Source: Apostichopus japonicus (taxonomy: Eukaryota; Echinodermata; Holothuroidea; Aspidochirotida; Stichopodidae). From it: a stretch of DNA of 64,000 nucleotides. Numbering within the stretch: position 1 is the stretch's first letter; every line of letters starts with the position of its first letter. Of the stretch, positions 24,901 to 38,500 are shown piece by piece. The position numbers and the translations under genes are program-made. Below the pieces are notes generated by a model. The model was not told the DNA's origin and ran no database searches. It saw nothing but the letters and a program-made list of their open reading frames with translations. The stretch is taken from NCBI RefSeq assembly GCF_037975245.1, contig NC_092569.1:32631668-32695667 (forward strand), read 5' to 3'.

Positions 24901-26532
24901 GCTGTCTTTTAGAGGAAGTGTGAAGTACCTAAAAGGTATGAATAATTAATCTTAGACTATTCTGTTTAAAAATGGGTAAAAAAACCAAATTAAACATTGA
25001 TTCTTTGTAGGCTCCATTGTAAATAATGACTGGATGCCTTTGACTTCATGAAAAGTTGTCATTAGTATACCCAAAAATTTGACTGTTTGAAACTTGCTCA
25101 AGTTATCAGAAGCAATTTACAGGATATTCTCATCAGGCAATTGAAGTAACAGAGAAGAGTGTTGGATTGCACCAGATAGCGGTTGAAAACATGTCTCAGG
25201 AAAAATGTCTTGAGGTTAACTTTAATATGCTTGTCGAAATTAGATCATTAGTAAAGCATTATTTGGCTTTCTGGCATATCAGGGGGGGGGGGGCACTTCT
25301 GTTGCCTCATCCATGCGGCCAAATACCAAGTGCAAACCTGTTCTTCACTTGAAATGAATGTCTTTAAGGTGAAGTGATTGAATGTTTAAAGTCAGGAATA
25401 AATGATGAATGTGTATCTGAAAGTGATAATCCAGATTGGACAGTCACCAATAATGGCTGGCATGAAAGTTGGGTAATGGGGGCCAGAAAGATGAGGGGGG
25501 GGGGGAGAGTGGTTTGGGGTTGATCATTGCCAGCTGAACAATACTTATTGCTTGAGAATTTATTGAAAATCTGTTACATATTTATAACTCTATTGTACAT
25601 TATATATATATATGGATAAAATTCTCATTGTCAGTTATCCATTTACACAATTTTTTTTCCCATTTGCAATTCAATAAACACTTTTACAAACTGATTTTAA
25701 AAACTCTTCCATTGTGTTGTTTCTTTGTTTTTCTTTACAATATTTCAATCCATGAATCCACGGAGGGAAAGAAATTAAAATACTTATCACAAACAGATTC
25801 ATTTTGATGAAGTTGTAAATACAGTTAATATTGACAACAAAGCCAACAATTTTACATGTGTCAGGTTTCAAGGATAAAACAATAATACGATTGTTATAGA
25901 TACAAAGCATTTGCCCAGATAATATCACATACCCTCGACTGTGATACAACTTCCTGGAGAAGTTGAAGGTTTAGCCAGTCAAAAAAAGTTACATTCAATC
26001 AACTGTATCTCAAGTTAGGGATAACATATTGAGATGGAGTTTTCAGCTAGCAATGGAATATTTACCTCAATCTAAGGTTTACATCCTGTGCCACCAGATT
26101 ATCCCATTAACATCATCAGGAAACTTAAGTTACCACATGCATGTGCACTGCACCCCCCCCCCCCCCCATTTTTAACCAGAACATTAAAATATGGTACATC
26201 TTGCCAGGCAATGTTCACAGAGGCCCCTTTAACTTACTTCAATCTCACAATTGTACAATCCAGCACAGGAAAAAGGTAAAATGGTAATGTTTTAACAATT
26301 ACATGCTTAAGCATGCATATAACAATTGATATGGTTCTTTGCCCATTCTTCAGAATCATTTATTCATGATATTCATACCTAGATAAAGCATCTGTGGGCA
26401 TGTCTGTCCAAAGAGAAAAGACCAATGAGATGAAAAATTTCCACCAAGGCTGTGAGGTTAAAAGCACAACGTGGAAAGAATTTAGATGAAGGTTCTGTGA
26501 CTGTCTCACAATTTGAAAAAATAGTATTCTTA

Positions 26533-26651
26533 AGAAGCATGGTGGCCAATTGGCTAAGGTGTCGGACTTGTGATCCAAGGATTGCTGGTTCGATTGCTGC
26601 CTAGCTCATTACGTTGTGTCCTTGGGCAAGATACTTGATCTCAATTGCCTC
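26533..26651 (+). mobile_element. tRNA-derived SINE, 5' part
   Basis: Contains a tRNA-like head: an A-box-like tggccaattggctaaggt and a B box ggttcgattgc 30-40 bp later, followed by the tail motif gtccttgggcaagatacttg. The element is interrupted by a hAT insertion at 26652 and resumes at 27623 with tctccacctaggggttaaat. Its age is unknown. Confidence 0.75.
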
Positions 26652-27614
26652 CAGTGGCGGACTGGGCATTTGGGCAATGCCCGGTGGGCTGGGGAGCCTG
26701 GTAAAAATTACAGCCCATTTTCACAGTAGTAATTAGAATACAGACAGGCTGTGTCAAAAATATTTTTTTAACTGTGGGAATCAGCTCATGATATCACCAT
26801 GTTAGTTAGTCTGTTAGTTTGTAACAACGTGCTATTGGCAACCCGTCCGTGCTAATATTTTTACGACAAGATATACAAGAACGGTGACCAATGCATTCTG
26901 ACATTTACATAGCATTGGCAGAGAATACATATTTTATAAATCTGCACCTCGTTCTCCAGAAAGTGAAGTAAAAAAGGTAAAATATTATTAGATTATTTGG
27001 ATATCACTCAGTAGCTAAGTCCTGAGAGATTATGTATGAATAAAAATGACCCACATACAGTAGGGTGTTTGTACAATGACACAAGAACATCTTGAGGCGT
27101 TCATGTTGATGTCTGTGGAAAAAGGGATCTTGGCCAAACTTGACACTAAAAATATCATTGATGGTGTGGCTGCCAGAGCAGCGAACTGCGTAGGCTCCTA
27201 CTCTCGTATACATGACACGTGCTAGTGTTATTGAACATATATGTTTTAGTGAATTTTATTAAGGTCTTTTTCCTTTTTTTTTCAAGCGAGTTGTCACAAA
27301 ATGCTTGATAAACTAAATAAAATCCAGTCTAAAACATATATTTTTGTTTACGTTTTTAAATTTTCTCAGTTTAATAAAGTGTTGCTTCTGGAAAATTATT
27401 TTTGGGTCTTTTTTATAGGATTATTGTAACCTACAACATTGAGAAATATAGCATGATTTTGCATCTAGGCATTTCTTAACTTCAAAAAATCTCAGTGGGA
27501 CCCCCACTCCCCTTAAACCCCTTCCCCAGGACGGCGATCACTATGTAAGTATATCAATGATGCCGGTCTAGGTGAAAAATGCCTGGGCCGGTTTTAAGAC
27601 CCAGTCCGCCCCTG
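26652..27614. mobile_element. Non-autonomous hAT-type transposon (963 bp) inserted in a SINE
   Basis: The ends are inverted: cagtggcggactggg at the left and the inverse of caggggcggactggg at the right (14 of 15 identical). It is flanked on both sides by the identical 8-bp duplication attgcctc (26644-26651 and 27615-27622), the length expected for hAT. Removing it restores a continuous SINE. No transposase was recognised; the only frame over 60 codons (27004-27213, minus) could not be assigned. Confidence 0.9.
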
Positions 27615-27622
27615 ATTGCCTC

Positions 27623-27790
27623 TCTCCACCTAGGGGTTAAATGGGTACATGTGAGGTAAATTGTTAATGGGGGCAGTATATAACTGCAGCCGACTGGAGG
27701 GATTGTCTATGGAACAGATCATCATTTACCAGGGGTGATATAACGTCTGTGAGGCGCTTTAAGCAATTATGTTGACATTGTGGTAATTTT
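27623..27790 (+). mobile_element. tRNA-derived SINE, 3' part
   Basis: Continues the SINE interrupted at 26651, with tctccacctaggggttaaat, then gggtacatgtgagg and, near 27760, gaggcgctttaagc, a body motif of this SINE type. The end is approximate. A matching tail, ataaagcgctatataattcg plus (att)n, lies further on at 28117-28165. Confidence 0.6.
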
Positions 27791-28116
27791 AAATGTTGTG
27801 CTTTAAAAATGGGCATCTTGAAGACAATTCTAAGAAGTTGAATATTGCAGTCGTAAATAGACATGTAGCTAGTTGAAATAGGAAGAATGATTGATTTTAC
27901 TTCCCATATCTGTCTCCAAACCATCTGCACTCTTGTCACTGATAACTAGCGCAGTATAATCTCCATAGCGACAGGACTGACATCGCTTCAGTGCCCATTG
28001 GCATACAGAAATCCTACCTTTCATTTTGTTGAGGGTTTAGCCTATGTGACAATCATTGGTATATGAAAATTTTCTACTTAAAAGGTAAACTTTGTTATTT
28101 GTGTGGGAAAAGTCAA

Positions 28117-28165
28117 TTGGTTGGTATAAAGCGCTATATAATTCGAATATTATTATTATTCTGCA
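28117..28165 (+). mobile_element. SINE-like tail with (att)n
   Basis: The sequence tataaagcgctatataattc followed by attattatt is the usual 3' tail of tRNA-derived SINEs of this class. It may be the end of the element starting at 26533 or a separate copy. Confidence 0.45.
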
Positions 28166-30796
28166 TTGAACGTAGTAAATTATTGAAAGATGTACAAATT
28201 TGGGATAGGCAAGTTTTATTTAAAATATTGGGCAAAGCTGAAAAAAAAAATCGTAACTTGCTTAAATTGTATGTGATTAATATCACAATTCATGATGAAA
28301 GTGAGAATGAAGACCAAAGCTTATAATTGAAAGAATTTCTTTAATTTATCTGCTGATAAAGGTTCTGAAAGTCATTGAAACAAGGTTGTCTGTTTTTGAT
28401 CAATTGCAATTTTATTTTCAATCATCCTCCAGTCCATTTGCAGGTAAGTTATTGGAAAACAGCTTACCATACTCCTTGAAACAAATGTTTGATTGCATTG
28501 AAGTTACATGTTGGTACACAATACCACCCCTCCCCCATGAAGATAATGAACTACATAGTTTTTAGAATGAAATAATAATAATTTTACAAAGGTTCAAGAA
28601 AGAGGGTACATTTCAACACTTACCAAGGTAAACACACTCTGCCATTAAAACACATTGCCATTTACAATATTTTCTGCATATTCTACAAGTTTTCTATTCC
28701 CCCCCCCCTTCCCCTCAATCTTTGTCAAGGTTTGTTAGACCTATACAATATATCTCTACTGCTCAAAGATTGCACATGGTATTCCCTGAGTTGTAGCCAG
28801 TGGAACCATTCCAAAGTGGAGTGAAGTCACCAATAATTTACCCGAATTGTCTCTGTTTCACCCCAGACGATGTATGATCTATATCTGACAAAACTTCCCA
28901 AACTTATTGGAATTCAATTTATGCAAGAAATGAGTTATAGTGAAAAGAAATATGATTCCATACAAAATTGCAATCTCATGATTTCCAAATTCCTCACTAC
29001 CCCCCTACCAATCCCCTCCCCATACATACACCCCCTCCCCATACACACACGCAGCATATATATTACTTTCCATAAACACTATGCAGGATAAAAGTGTCAG
29101 TTGGTTATATAAGCTGATTCCCACAACTTGGCTGTATTGTCCACTGCACAAACAATCAATGACTACAAAAATACTATTAAATAGAAGAAAATGAGCCCAA
29201 AAAACTAAACAAAAAAAAACAACTGATCGAAGCACAGGACACAATACTGAAGAAACAAAACATATTTGATCAACGAGAAGGAGTGTGAATATAGACTCCC
29301 AATTGATACTTTCATGTTCCATTCAATTTTACTCACAGAGAACATATATGACAAATAAAATACTGTTACATTCAATAACAATCATATCGCAGCATAAACG
29401 TAAGTATCCTAGAAAAACAGAGATAACAAATGGAAAAAAGATAAAAAAAAACATTGTAAATATCAACAGATACACACAATCCAATAGAGAAGCTCTCTAT
29501 GCATTTCAGATTCTACAAATTAATATTGTAATATTAGCGACAAAATTATGACTTGAGGGAAAAGATTTAATTCTGAGATGTGTCTAGTCATTCCAATGGT
29601 ACTACTCCATGGCATTGGCTTAATGTCAAATTGTAAAAGAAAACCTGAATTGAAAAAGCAATCCACTCGAGTGAATTTATATAATAAATAAGATGACCAA
29701 ATTAGATACTAAAATAGAATATGAACATTAGTAAAATCCATTTCGGTCTGGTACAAAATCCTGTAATTTTAACTGTTAATTCATCCTTCCAATATATCTT
29801 CATGTCGAGGGTGAATCCTGGGAGGGGTCCAGGAGTGCCAAATAAGGTCCCTCTTTTTGTTTGTCAATAAAAATTAGCTGCAGGCATAAGTTTGCCCAAA
29901 GGAGATAAATAGTGGAAAAATTAAGCAAGCTTCGTGGACACGCATTCCCCTACCAATTTTTTCTCATGCAACCATATTTTGGTGGCATTTTTTTGGCATC
30001 TAACATATTTCTCTCTCTTGCAATCTTCAATGCAATTGACACTACATATACCTGAGCCAAATATCATACATAATATGAAACACTTCAAACCTAGATGTTA
30101 TTAATACATGATGAGTATCTTTTCTCATCATTACCAATAAAAAAAAAACAATTCCCATCATGTTGAATCATATCACTACATGATGAGAGATTAATGTCAA
30201 CATTCTCACATTCAAAATACACTACATAAGTCAATCCCTACAATTATCTAACGAGAATTATCTCAGATCAAACTTCCATATTATTTGGTCATAATATAAA
30301 TTACCATAGAACATGCTGTAATTCTCTATTCACTACCGGTAGAATTCAATGTTGTGTAACCTACAGAGTTTTTCTCAACACAAGATTGCATAGCAACCAA
30401 ACTAAATACACCAGCCTTTTACCTTTTTGCATCACGTGATGGTTAATGACATAATAACTAATAGTTCATGAGAACAAAAAATAAGTTGAATTCTCAACAT
30501 TTTGTCACCCAGACACTTTTTGATACCTGCATTATCAAATGCAAACACTCTTTTTAAATAAAACTTGGGTTAGTGGAGACACCCAGTTTGGCCTATTCTG
30601 GGGGGTGGGGTTGGGGTGGTGGATCCTGAGCATTCTCTCTGTCCCCAAAATAAAAGGTAAATGTCATATGGTGCACTCTTGAGGCATAGTTAGACTATAT
30701 ATTAGGTCATAATTAAGTCTAAACACAAGGTGTGTCTTATGAACATTGTGTGAGATTGAATAGGGGAGAAAAGCAGTGTGTAAATTCCCCACACAT

Positions 30797-31391
30797 CCCC
30801 TTGATCTGTACCCACTCCACCCCTGGATCTGTACCCAAACACCCCCTGGATCTGAACCCACGCACCCCCTGGATCTGTACCCACACACCCCCTGCATCTG
30901 GATCTGTGCCCACAAACCCTGTGGATCTGGATCTGTACCCACACACCCCCTGGATCTGTACCCACACAGCCCCTGGATCTGTACCCACACACCCCCTGGA
31001 TCTGTACCCACACAGCCCCTGGACCTGTACCCACACAGCCCCTGGATCTGTACCCACACAGCCCCTGGATCTGTACCCACACCCCCCTGGATCTGTACCC
31101 ACACAGCCCCTGGATCTGTACCCACACAGCCCCTGGATCTGTACCCACACAGCCCCTGGATCTGTACCCACACCCCCCTGCATCTGTACCCACACAGCCC
31201 CTGGATCTGTACCCACACAGCCCCTGGATCTGTACCCACACAGCCCCTGGATTTGTACCCACACAGCCCCTGGATCTGTACCCACACCCCCCTGGATCTG
31301 TACCCACACAGCCCCTGGATCTGTACCCACACAGCCCCTGGATCTGTACCCACACAGCCCCTGGATCTGTACCCACACAGCCCCTGGATCT
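30797..31391. repeat. 23-bp minisatellite, open in several frames
   Basis: About 26 copies of a 23-bp unit built on ctggatctgtacccacac, with 22-bp and longer variants near the left end. Because 23 is not a multiple of three, successive copies step through all phases, and the unit has no stop in several of them. Overlapping open frames of 209-251 codons on both strands result. There is no reason to think it is translated. Confidence 0.95.
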
Positions 31392-32498
31392 GTTTCGAAT
31401 CGTAGTCAACAATGGTCAAGTCCGGTGGACAGTTTTAATGTAAATATCACTCTCCAAAAAGAAACTTGATAACAAAAACAACATTACTGTAGAAGAACTA
31501 TATATATATAGGTGACATATTATAAATCTATGTTGTTCAATAACTTAACCTTCCAGAACTTTTTATCAAGTTAACAGGTCATGGAGTAAATGTTGGTGTT
31601 GGTTTGCTTTTCTCACTAATTTTACTCGATTTGTTCTGGTAGCAGTCTCTATGATTTTTCCAGGTTGGCTTCCATTTCAGTATAAAACTGCAGCTATTTA
31701 AAATATACCAAAGTAGAAAACAAATCATGATTTTAATACACCAAATCTAATACTTTGTCATCAAAATGTTATGTAAATAATTACGGATCAATTACTGCAT
31801 TTCTCTTTCCGTATTTCATACTAGTATTGCGTGCAAGCTTTGAGCAAATTTGGCACATCTTTTTCTTTTAATTATTTGAAATGGAACTAGAATAATTATA
31901 GTTATCGAAATATACTACATTTGCTTGAGTTTCACCACGAAATACCTCCACAGATTTTACCAAAAGCAATACAAAGCACTTTTTGTCCAGACAACTGCTG
32001 TCACATTTTCTGCGCTCAGCTGATTTTGTTCTCAATATCTTAAAGGATGGCTGTAGCGGATTTAGCCAGATTCAGGAGGGGCCAACCATTTCCTAATCCA
32101 GTCACTAACATAACCAAATCACACCAACCAATGACTCTTGTTCAAGTCCTGCTTAGAGACATCTGTGTTGTTCAAATACACTGATTAGGTGTTGGAGGAC
32201 CCCTTTCAGTTTTACAGTCTCCTGATCTAGACATGTGCAAGTGATCTAACAACTACTATAAAAGAACTGACCATTTTGCAAAAAGGAAGATTTCTGTCTT
32301 TGAAGACATTTGCTTCTGTTGCACAATAATGGAAGACAACAACAATACATTTAAAACAAAAGATAAAACAAATATTACAACAATTTCAAAATCAATCAAG
32401 GTCCTGTTAAGAGATGTCCCGCCAATAATGCTGGCCCGGTCCATCGTCGGTCTTTTCTCGAACCAGATATTCAAATTGCACTTTTTATATTTGTCATT

Positions 32499-32597
32499 TT
32501 AGGGAAAGATGGTATCGTCCGTTCACTGGACGTGACTCTTGGGCCTCTTCTGTAAACTGAAGGCATAAATCCCAAAGTGAACGCACAACTGGCGAAC
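32499..32597 (-). CDS. SELENOI: EPT1 terminal exon with in-frame TGA
   Basis: Acceptor tttctcaacag. Encodes VRQLCVHFGIYAFSLQKRPK then SHVQ, TGA at 32525-32523, then seven codons (TDDTIFP) and TAA at 32501-32499. Human SELENOI has VKQLSSHFQIYPFSLRK with Sec in a similar place, ten residues before its end. I saw no convincing SECIS hairpin in about 700 bp downstream, so TGA may be a plain stop. Confidence 0.8.
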
Positions 32598-35500
32598 CTG
32601 TTGAGAAATAGGAGATAAAAGAAGAAAAGAAAAACGAACAGGGTGTTAATTTTAACAGAAGCGACAATTAACTGATTCTTTCTTTTGTTGATACAATTGT
32701 GAATAGTGATACACAAATATTAACCAAATGAAGATTCCTTTCTGCCGTGTTCTGAATTTCTTGAAGACACAGCACCACTTTCACTCTACCTGTAAACCAA
32801 CTCTAGGCATAGGGAAACTCAAATTAAATGAAAAATAGAGTCATCACAGGTGAACTGTGGAAAATTAATTTTCATGAATCCTTCATGAACATGCCCGATC
32901 TTAGCATAGTCAGATTTGCAATCAACTCTCTCATTTTGTAGCAGAAGTGAACTTGAAGCAAACAGGTGTGGTGTCATAGCAGGACACTGAAAAATTTCTT
33001 TTACATTTATCTTTAACTATCACTTCTATTTCCTCATTCCAAAATTTGAATCCATCTTAATATAAACACACTTCAGTCAATGTTATATATTGTTATCTTC
33101 ACACCCTCTTTGTGTACAGTTGGTATCCCAGCCAATCCAAAGCTCAGAACAATAAAGTAAACAAGCAAGAAGAAACCAAAATTTTGCTGTTAGTGTGCAA
33201 CTTTCTTACAACACACCTGCTTGCTTCAGCTTAATATTATTTGGTTCTATCTGTGACAATTTCAATTATCAATATCTTGTTAATGCTGTCTGAATAACTT
33301 GCAAAATCCCCAGGATGCATAGAACATGTTCTACTTCCATCAGTCTAAAATACAAATTTTTCTCTGAACTAACATTTTAAAACAAGACCAGTATTTCCTT
33401 TAATGTTATCAAACTTATAGCAAGTTGATGTACTTGAAATGTAAGCTTCTTCTCCTACAATCTTCCAAGTTCGAAAAGAACCAATATCGACATTTTTAAA
33501 TAATGTTTATTTGACCTCCTCACAAAATTTTTAACTTTGGAACAGTACTGTTGTTATTAACTTACCACACAGATTCCATAATGCATGTGAATGATTAATA
33601 TTAGGAGAAATACTGCGTACAGGACGTAGAGTTCTTGATGACCCAAATCCGTTATGCAGCAGACAAAGGCAGAAACCGTGTAGAGCAGGAGCAGCCAATT
33701 AAAGGATGGCGCCCTCGTATCTGTCATTTGGCTGATGATAAGTCGACACTGTAAAAACACAACAAACAAGTGAATGAAACCATAGCAACCAATGATAACA
33801 GACTGAATGCACACTGGCAACTCACCATAGCAACAATGATAACAGACTGAATGCACACTGGCAACTCACCATAGCAACCAATGATAACAGACTGACTTCA
33901 CACTGGCAACTCACCATAGCAACCAATGATAACAGACTGACTTCACACTGGCAACTCACCATAGCAACCAATGATAACAGACTGACTTCACACTGGCAAC
34001 TCACCATAGCAACCAATGATAACAGACTGACTTCACACTGGCAACTCACCATAGCAACCAATGATAACAGACTGACTTCACACTGGCAACTCACCATAGC
34101 ACCCAATGATAACAGACTGACTTCACACTGGCAACTCACCATAGCAACCAATGATAACAGACTGAATGCACACTGGCAACTCACCATAGCAACAATGATA
34201 ACAGACTGACTTCACACTGGCAACTCACCATAGCACCCAATGATAACAGACTGACTTCACACTGGCAACTCACCATAGCAACCAATGATAACAGACTGAA
34301 TGCACACTGGCAACTCACCATAGCAACAATGATAACAGACTGAATGCACACTGGCAACTCACCATAGCAACCAATGATAACAGACTGAATGCACACTGGC
34401 AACTCACCATAGCAACAATGATAACAGACTGAATGCACACTGGCAACTCACCATAGCAACCAATGATAACAGACTGACTTCACACTGGCAACTCACCATA
34501 GCAACCAATGATAACAGACTGAATGCACACTGGCAACTCACCATAGCAACCAATGATAACAGACTGACTTCACACTGGCAACTCACCATAGCAACCAATG
34601 ATAACAGACTGACTTCACACTGGCAACTCACCATAGCACCCAATGATAACAGACTGACTTCACACTGGCAACTCACCATAGCAACCAATGATAACAGACT
34701 GAATGCACACTGGCAACTCACCATAGCAACAATGATAACAGACTGACTTCACACTGGCAACTCACCATAGCACCCAATGATAACAGACTGACTTCACACT
34801 GGCAACTCACCATAGCAACCAATGATAACAGACTGAATGCACACTGGCAACTCACCATAGCAACAATGATAACAGACTGAATGCACACTGGCAACTCACC
34901 ATAGCAACCAATGATAACAGACTGAATGCACACTGGCAACTCACCATAGCAACAATGATAACAGACTGAATGCACACTGGCAACTCACCATAGCAACCAA
35001 TGATAACAGACTGACTTCACACTGGCAACTCACCATAGCAACCAATGATAACAGACTGAATGCACACTGGCAACTCACCATAGCAACCAATGATAACAGA
35101 CTGACTTCACACTGGCAACTCACCATAGCAACCAATGATAACAGACTGACTTCACACTGGCAACTCACCATAGCACCCAATGATAACAGACTGACTTCAC
35201 ACTGGCAACTCACCATAGCAACCAATGATAACAGACTGACTTCACACTGGCAACTCACCATAGCAGCAATGATAACAGACTGACTTCACACTGGCAACTC
35301 ACCATAGCAACAATGATAACAGACTGACTTCACACTGGCAACTCACCATAGCAACCAATAATAACAGACTGACTTCACACTGGCAACTCACCATAGCAAC
35401 CAATGATAACAGACTGACTTCACACTGGCAACTCACCATAGCAACCAATGATAACAGACTGACTTCACACTGGCAACTCACCATAGCAACCAATGATAAC

Positions 35501-38500
35501 AGACTGAATGCACACTGGCAACTCACCATAGCAACCAATGATAACAGACTGACTTCACACTGGCAACTCACCATAGCAACAATGATTACAGACTGAATGC
35601 ACACTGGCAACTCACCATAGCAACCAATGATAACAGACTGACTTCACACTGGCAACTCACCATAGCAACCAATGATAACAGACTGAATGCACACTGGCAA
35701 CTCACCATAGCAACAATGATAACAGACTGACTTCACACTGGCAACTCACCATAGCAACCAATGATAACAGACTGACTTCACACTGGCAACTCACCATAGC
35801 AACAATGATAACAGACTGACTTCACACTGGCAACTCACCATAGCAACAATGATAACAGACTGACTTCACACTGGCAACTCACCATAGCAACAATGATAAC
35901 AGACTGACTTCACACTGGCAACTCACCATAGCAACCAATGATAACAGACTGAATGCACACTGGCAACTCACCATAGCAACAATGATAACAGACTGAATGC
36001 ACACTGGCAACTCACCATAGCAACCAATGATAACAGACTGAATGCACACTGGCAACTCACCATAGCAACAATGATAACAGACTGAATGCACACTGGCAAC
36101 TCACCATAGCAACCAATGATAACAGACTGACTTCACACTGGCAACTCACCATAGCAACCAATGATAACAGACTGAATGCACACTGGCAACTCACCATAGC
36201 AACCAATGATAACAGACTGACTTCACACTGGCAACTCACCATAGCAACCAATGATAACAGACTGACTTCACACTGGCAACTCACCATAGCACCCAATGAT
36301 AACAGACTGACTTCACACTGGCAACTCACCATAGCAACCAATGATAACAGACTGACTTCACACTGGCAACTCACCATAGCAGCAATGATAACAGACTGAC
36401 TTCACACTGGCAACTCACCATAGCAACAATGATAACAGACTGACTTCACACTGGCAACTCACCATAGCAACCAATAATAACAGACTGACTTCACACTGGC
36501 AACTCACCATAGCAACCAATGATAACAGACTGACTTCACACTGGCAACTCACCATAGCAACAATGATAACAGACTGACTTCACACTGGCAACTCACCATA
36601 GCAACCAATGATAACAGACTGAATGCACACTGGCAACTCACCATAGCAACCAATGATAACAGACTGACTTCACACTGGCAACTCACCATAGCAACAATGA
36701 TTACAGACTGAATGCACACTGGCAACTCACCATAGCAACCAATGATAACAGACTGACTTCACACTGGCAACTCACCATAGCAACCAATGATAACAGACTG
36801 AATGCACACTGGCAACTCACCATAGCAACAATGATAACAGACTGACTTCACACTGGCAACTCACCATAGCAACCAATGATAACAGACTGACTTCACACTG
36901 GCAACTCACCATAGCAACAATGATAACAGACTGACTTCACACTGGCAACTCACCATAGCAACAATGATAACAGACTGACTTCACACTGGCAACTCACCAT
37001 AGCAACCAATGATAACAGACTGAATGCACACTGGCAACTCACCATAGCAACCAATAATAACAGACTGAATAGACACTGCCCACATTATTATGTAACAGAA
37101 CTCAGCTTTACAGTCTCAACATGGAAACTGTTGGTTACTGTGGCAGCTGTTGAAGGTTTTTCAAATTTGACATTGTGTCAACTTCAGTCAGGAGAACTCA
37201 ACTTGAAGCATTTTCCTGACTGGGGGAGGAAGGGTACAGCAGTTTTAACATATCTCAGAAATTAAAAAATCTCAGACTAATCTCTGAGTATTATATTTGC
37301 ATGTGCCCTGAACAAGCATCAGCCTTTAGCAGAAACAGAAAGTGTTTACGCTTATCAGTTACTCAGTGTTGGAGGGTGGGGGGGGGGTGGGGGGAGTCAG
37401 TTGTACCTCTCTGGGTCTTCATGAATAAACTATGTCAAGGCAGTCAAGTTGTGTTGGGTTTTCGTTCAATAAAAGCAGCGTGCTTTTGGACTAAGGTAAC
37501 TATCTTTGAGTTACTACCATTTTGAAAGAAACTGCAGTAAAAGAAACTTCAAAATTTATGATTATGATACTGATTTTAAAGAATGTTTTCCAATTACTAG
37601 AAAAAGGTGAGGGGCCTTTAAAAGTAAACCGGTAGAAAAAATTCTGATAACAAATATCGTAGAATGTAAATTGGTTATAAATGTTGTGAAATATGAAACT
37701 AGATGACTCTTTCTCAAACCTATAGACATTTAAACAAAAGAAGGCAATTGTCCCTGTCTTGTTGCAACAGTTCATCCACAGATGAGCAATATAGTTTGTG
37801 GTTTTAAAAGCAAAGATTCATACCGTAATGTTAGATAGCACCAGTGCGAAGGTTAAACAATATGTCCGGACATCTCTCTCCATAACATCTGAAGGTGAAA
37901 AGAGTCCCCACGCAAAGGAAGTCAAAAACAGCAGCAATACAGGAAACATAGGTTCAGCTGCATCATAGAAGCTTCTGCCCTTGCCCGTTCCATCTCTGTA
38001 GCTCCTGAAAGATAGATTGAAGATTGACAACAAAGTTTTGGCAATCAGTCCAGCATCATAAAAAAATGCAAAAAACAGTAAAAACTTCTGCAATATCTTG
38101 TTCTTCAAAAGTCATTAATATCTCATCTAATATTGTTCTATATTTTAAAATTTGGCGAGTGAACCTTTCAATTTGGCGATGAGAAATTGAGCTGCGCTTG
38201 CCACGTGAGGAGTACCTTTCTGAACAACCTGTGAAGTTGTGATATGCTTTGATTTAGTGTTCATATTCAGTGTAGCATTTAAGAGAGCCTCTGCACTTTG
38301 TGTCTTATACTAAATACTTTGGTGTCTGTGTAGAAAAGCTGCTGTACATACATCTTTCACCTTGTACAATGGCATTCAGGCAGTGTGACCAAGTTTCATA
38401 GCATTTTGCAAGGTGATACTACTGGATGAGCTAAGAGCAAGGGAGTCCACAGGACAACCTATCTAATACTGGATAAACAATTCCCTGATATGACCTACGA

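Larger units (their letters stand above)
21136..32498. other. Intergenic region between convergent DEPTOR and EPT1
   Basis: About 11.4 kb with no gene I can support. It holds both 3' UTRs, the 17-bp array (21471-21987), a degenerate gtgaca-rich stretch (about 22680-22890), several G or C homopolymer tracts (near 23884, 25264, 25497, 26153), a SINE split by a hAT element (26533-27790), a SINE-type tail (28117-28165) and the 23-bp array (30797-31391). The open frames in it are short or repeat artefacts. Confidence 0.6.

Noticed and set aside
26533-26600. tRNA gene on the plus strand
   Set aside because: It is the head of a SINE: body motifs follow and it has no proper acceptor stem.
30664-31469. 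Overlapping frames of 209-251 codons on both strands
   Set aside because: Artefact of a stop-free 23-bp repeat; several frames open at once is not coding behaviour.
32041-32498. SECIS element: candidate hairpins near ggattagga/tcctgaatc and at atgacaaat/atttg on the minus strand
   Set aside because: Neither has the ATGA/GA core at the right spacing with an 11-12 bp stem and apical AA; kept only as an open question for a dedicated search.
33822-36377. Several 85-121-codon minus-strand frames reading MVSCQCEVSLLSLVA repeats
   Set aside because: Produced by a 45-bp satellite whose unit equals 15 codons; broken wherever a 44-bp unit occurs; lies in an intron of EPT1.
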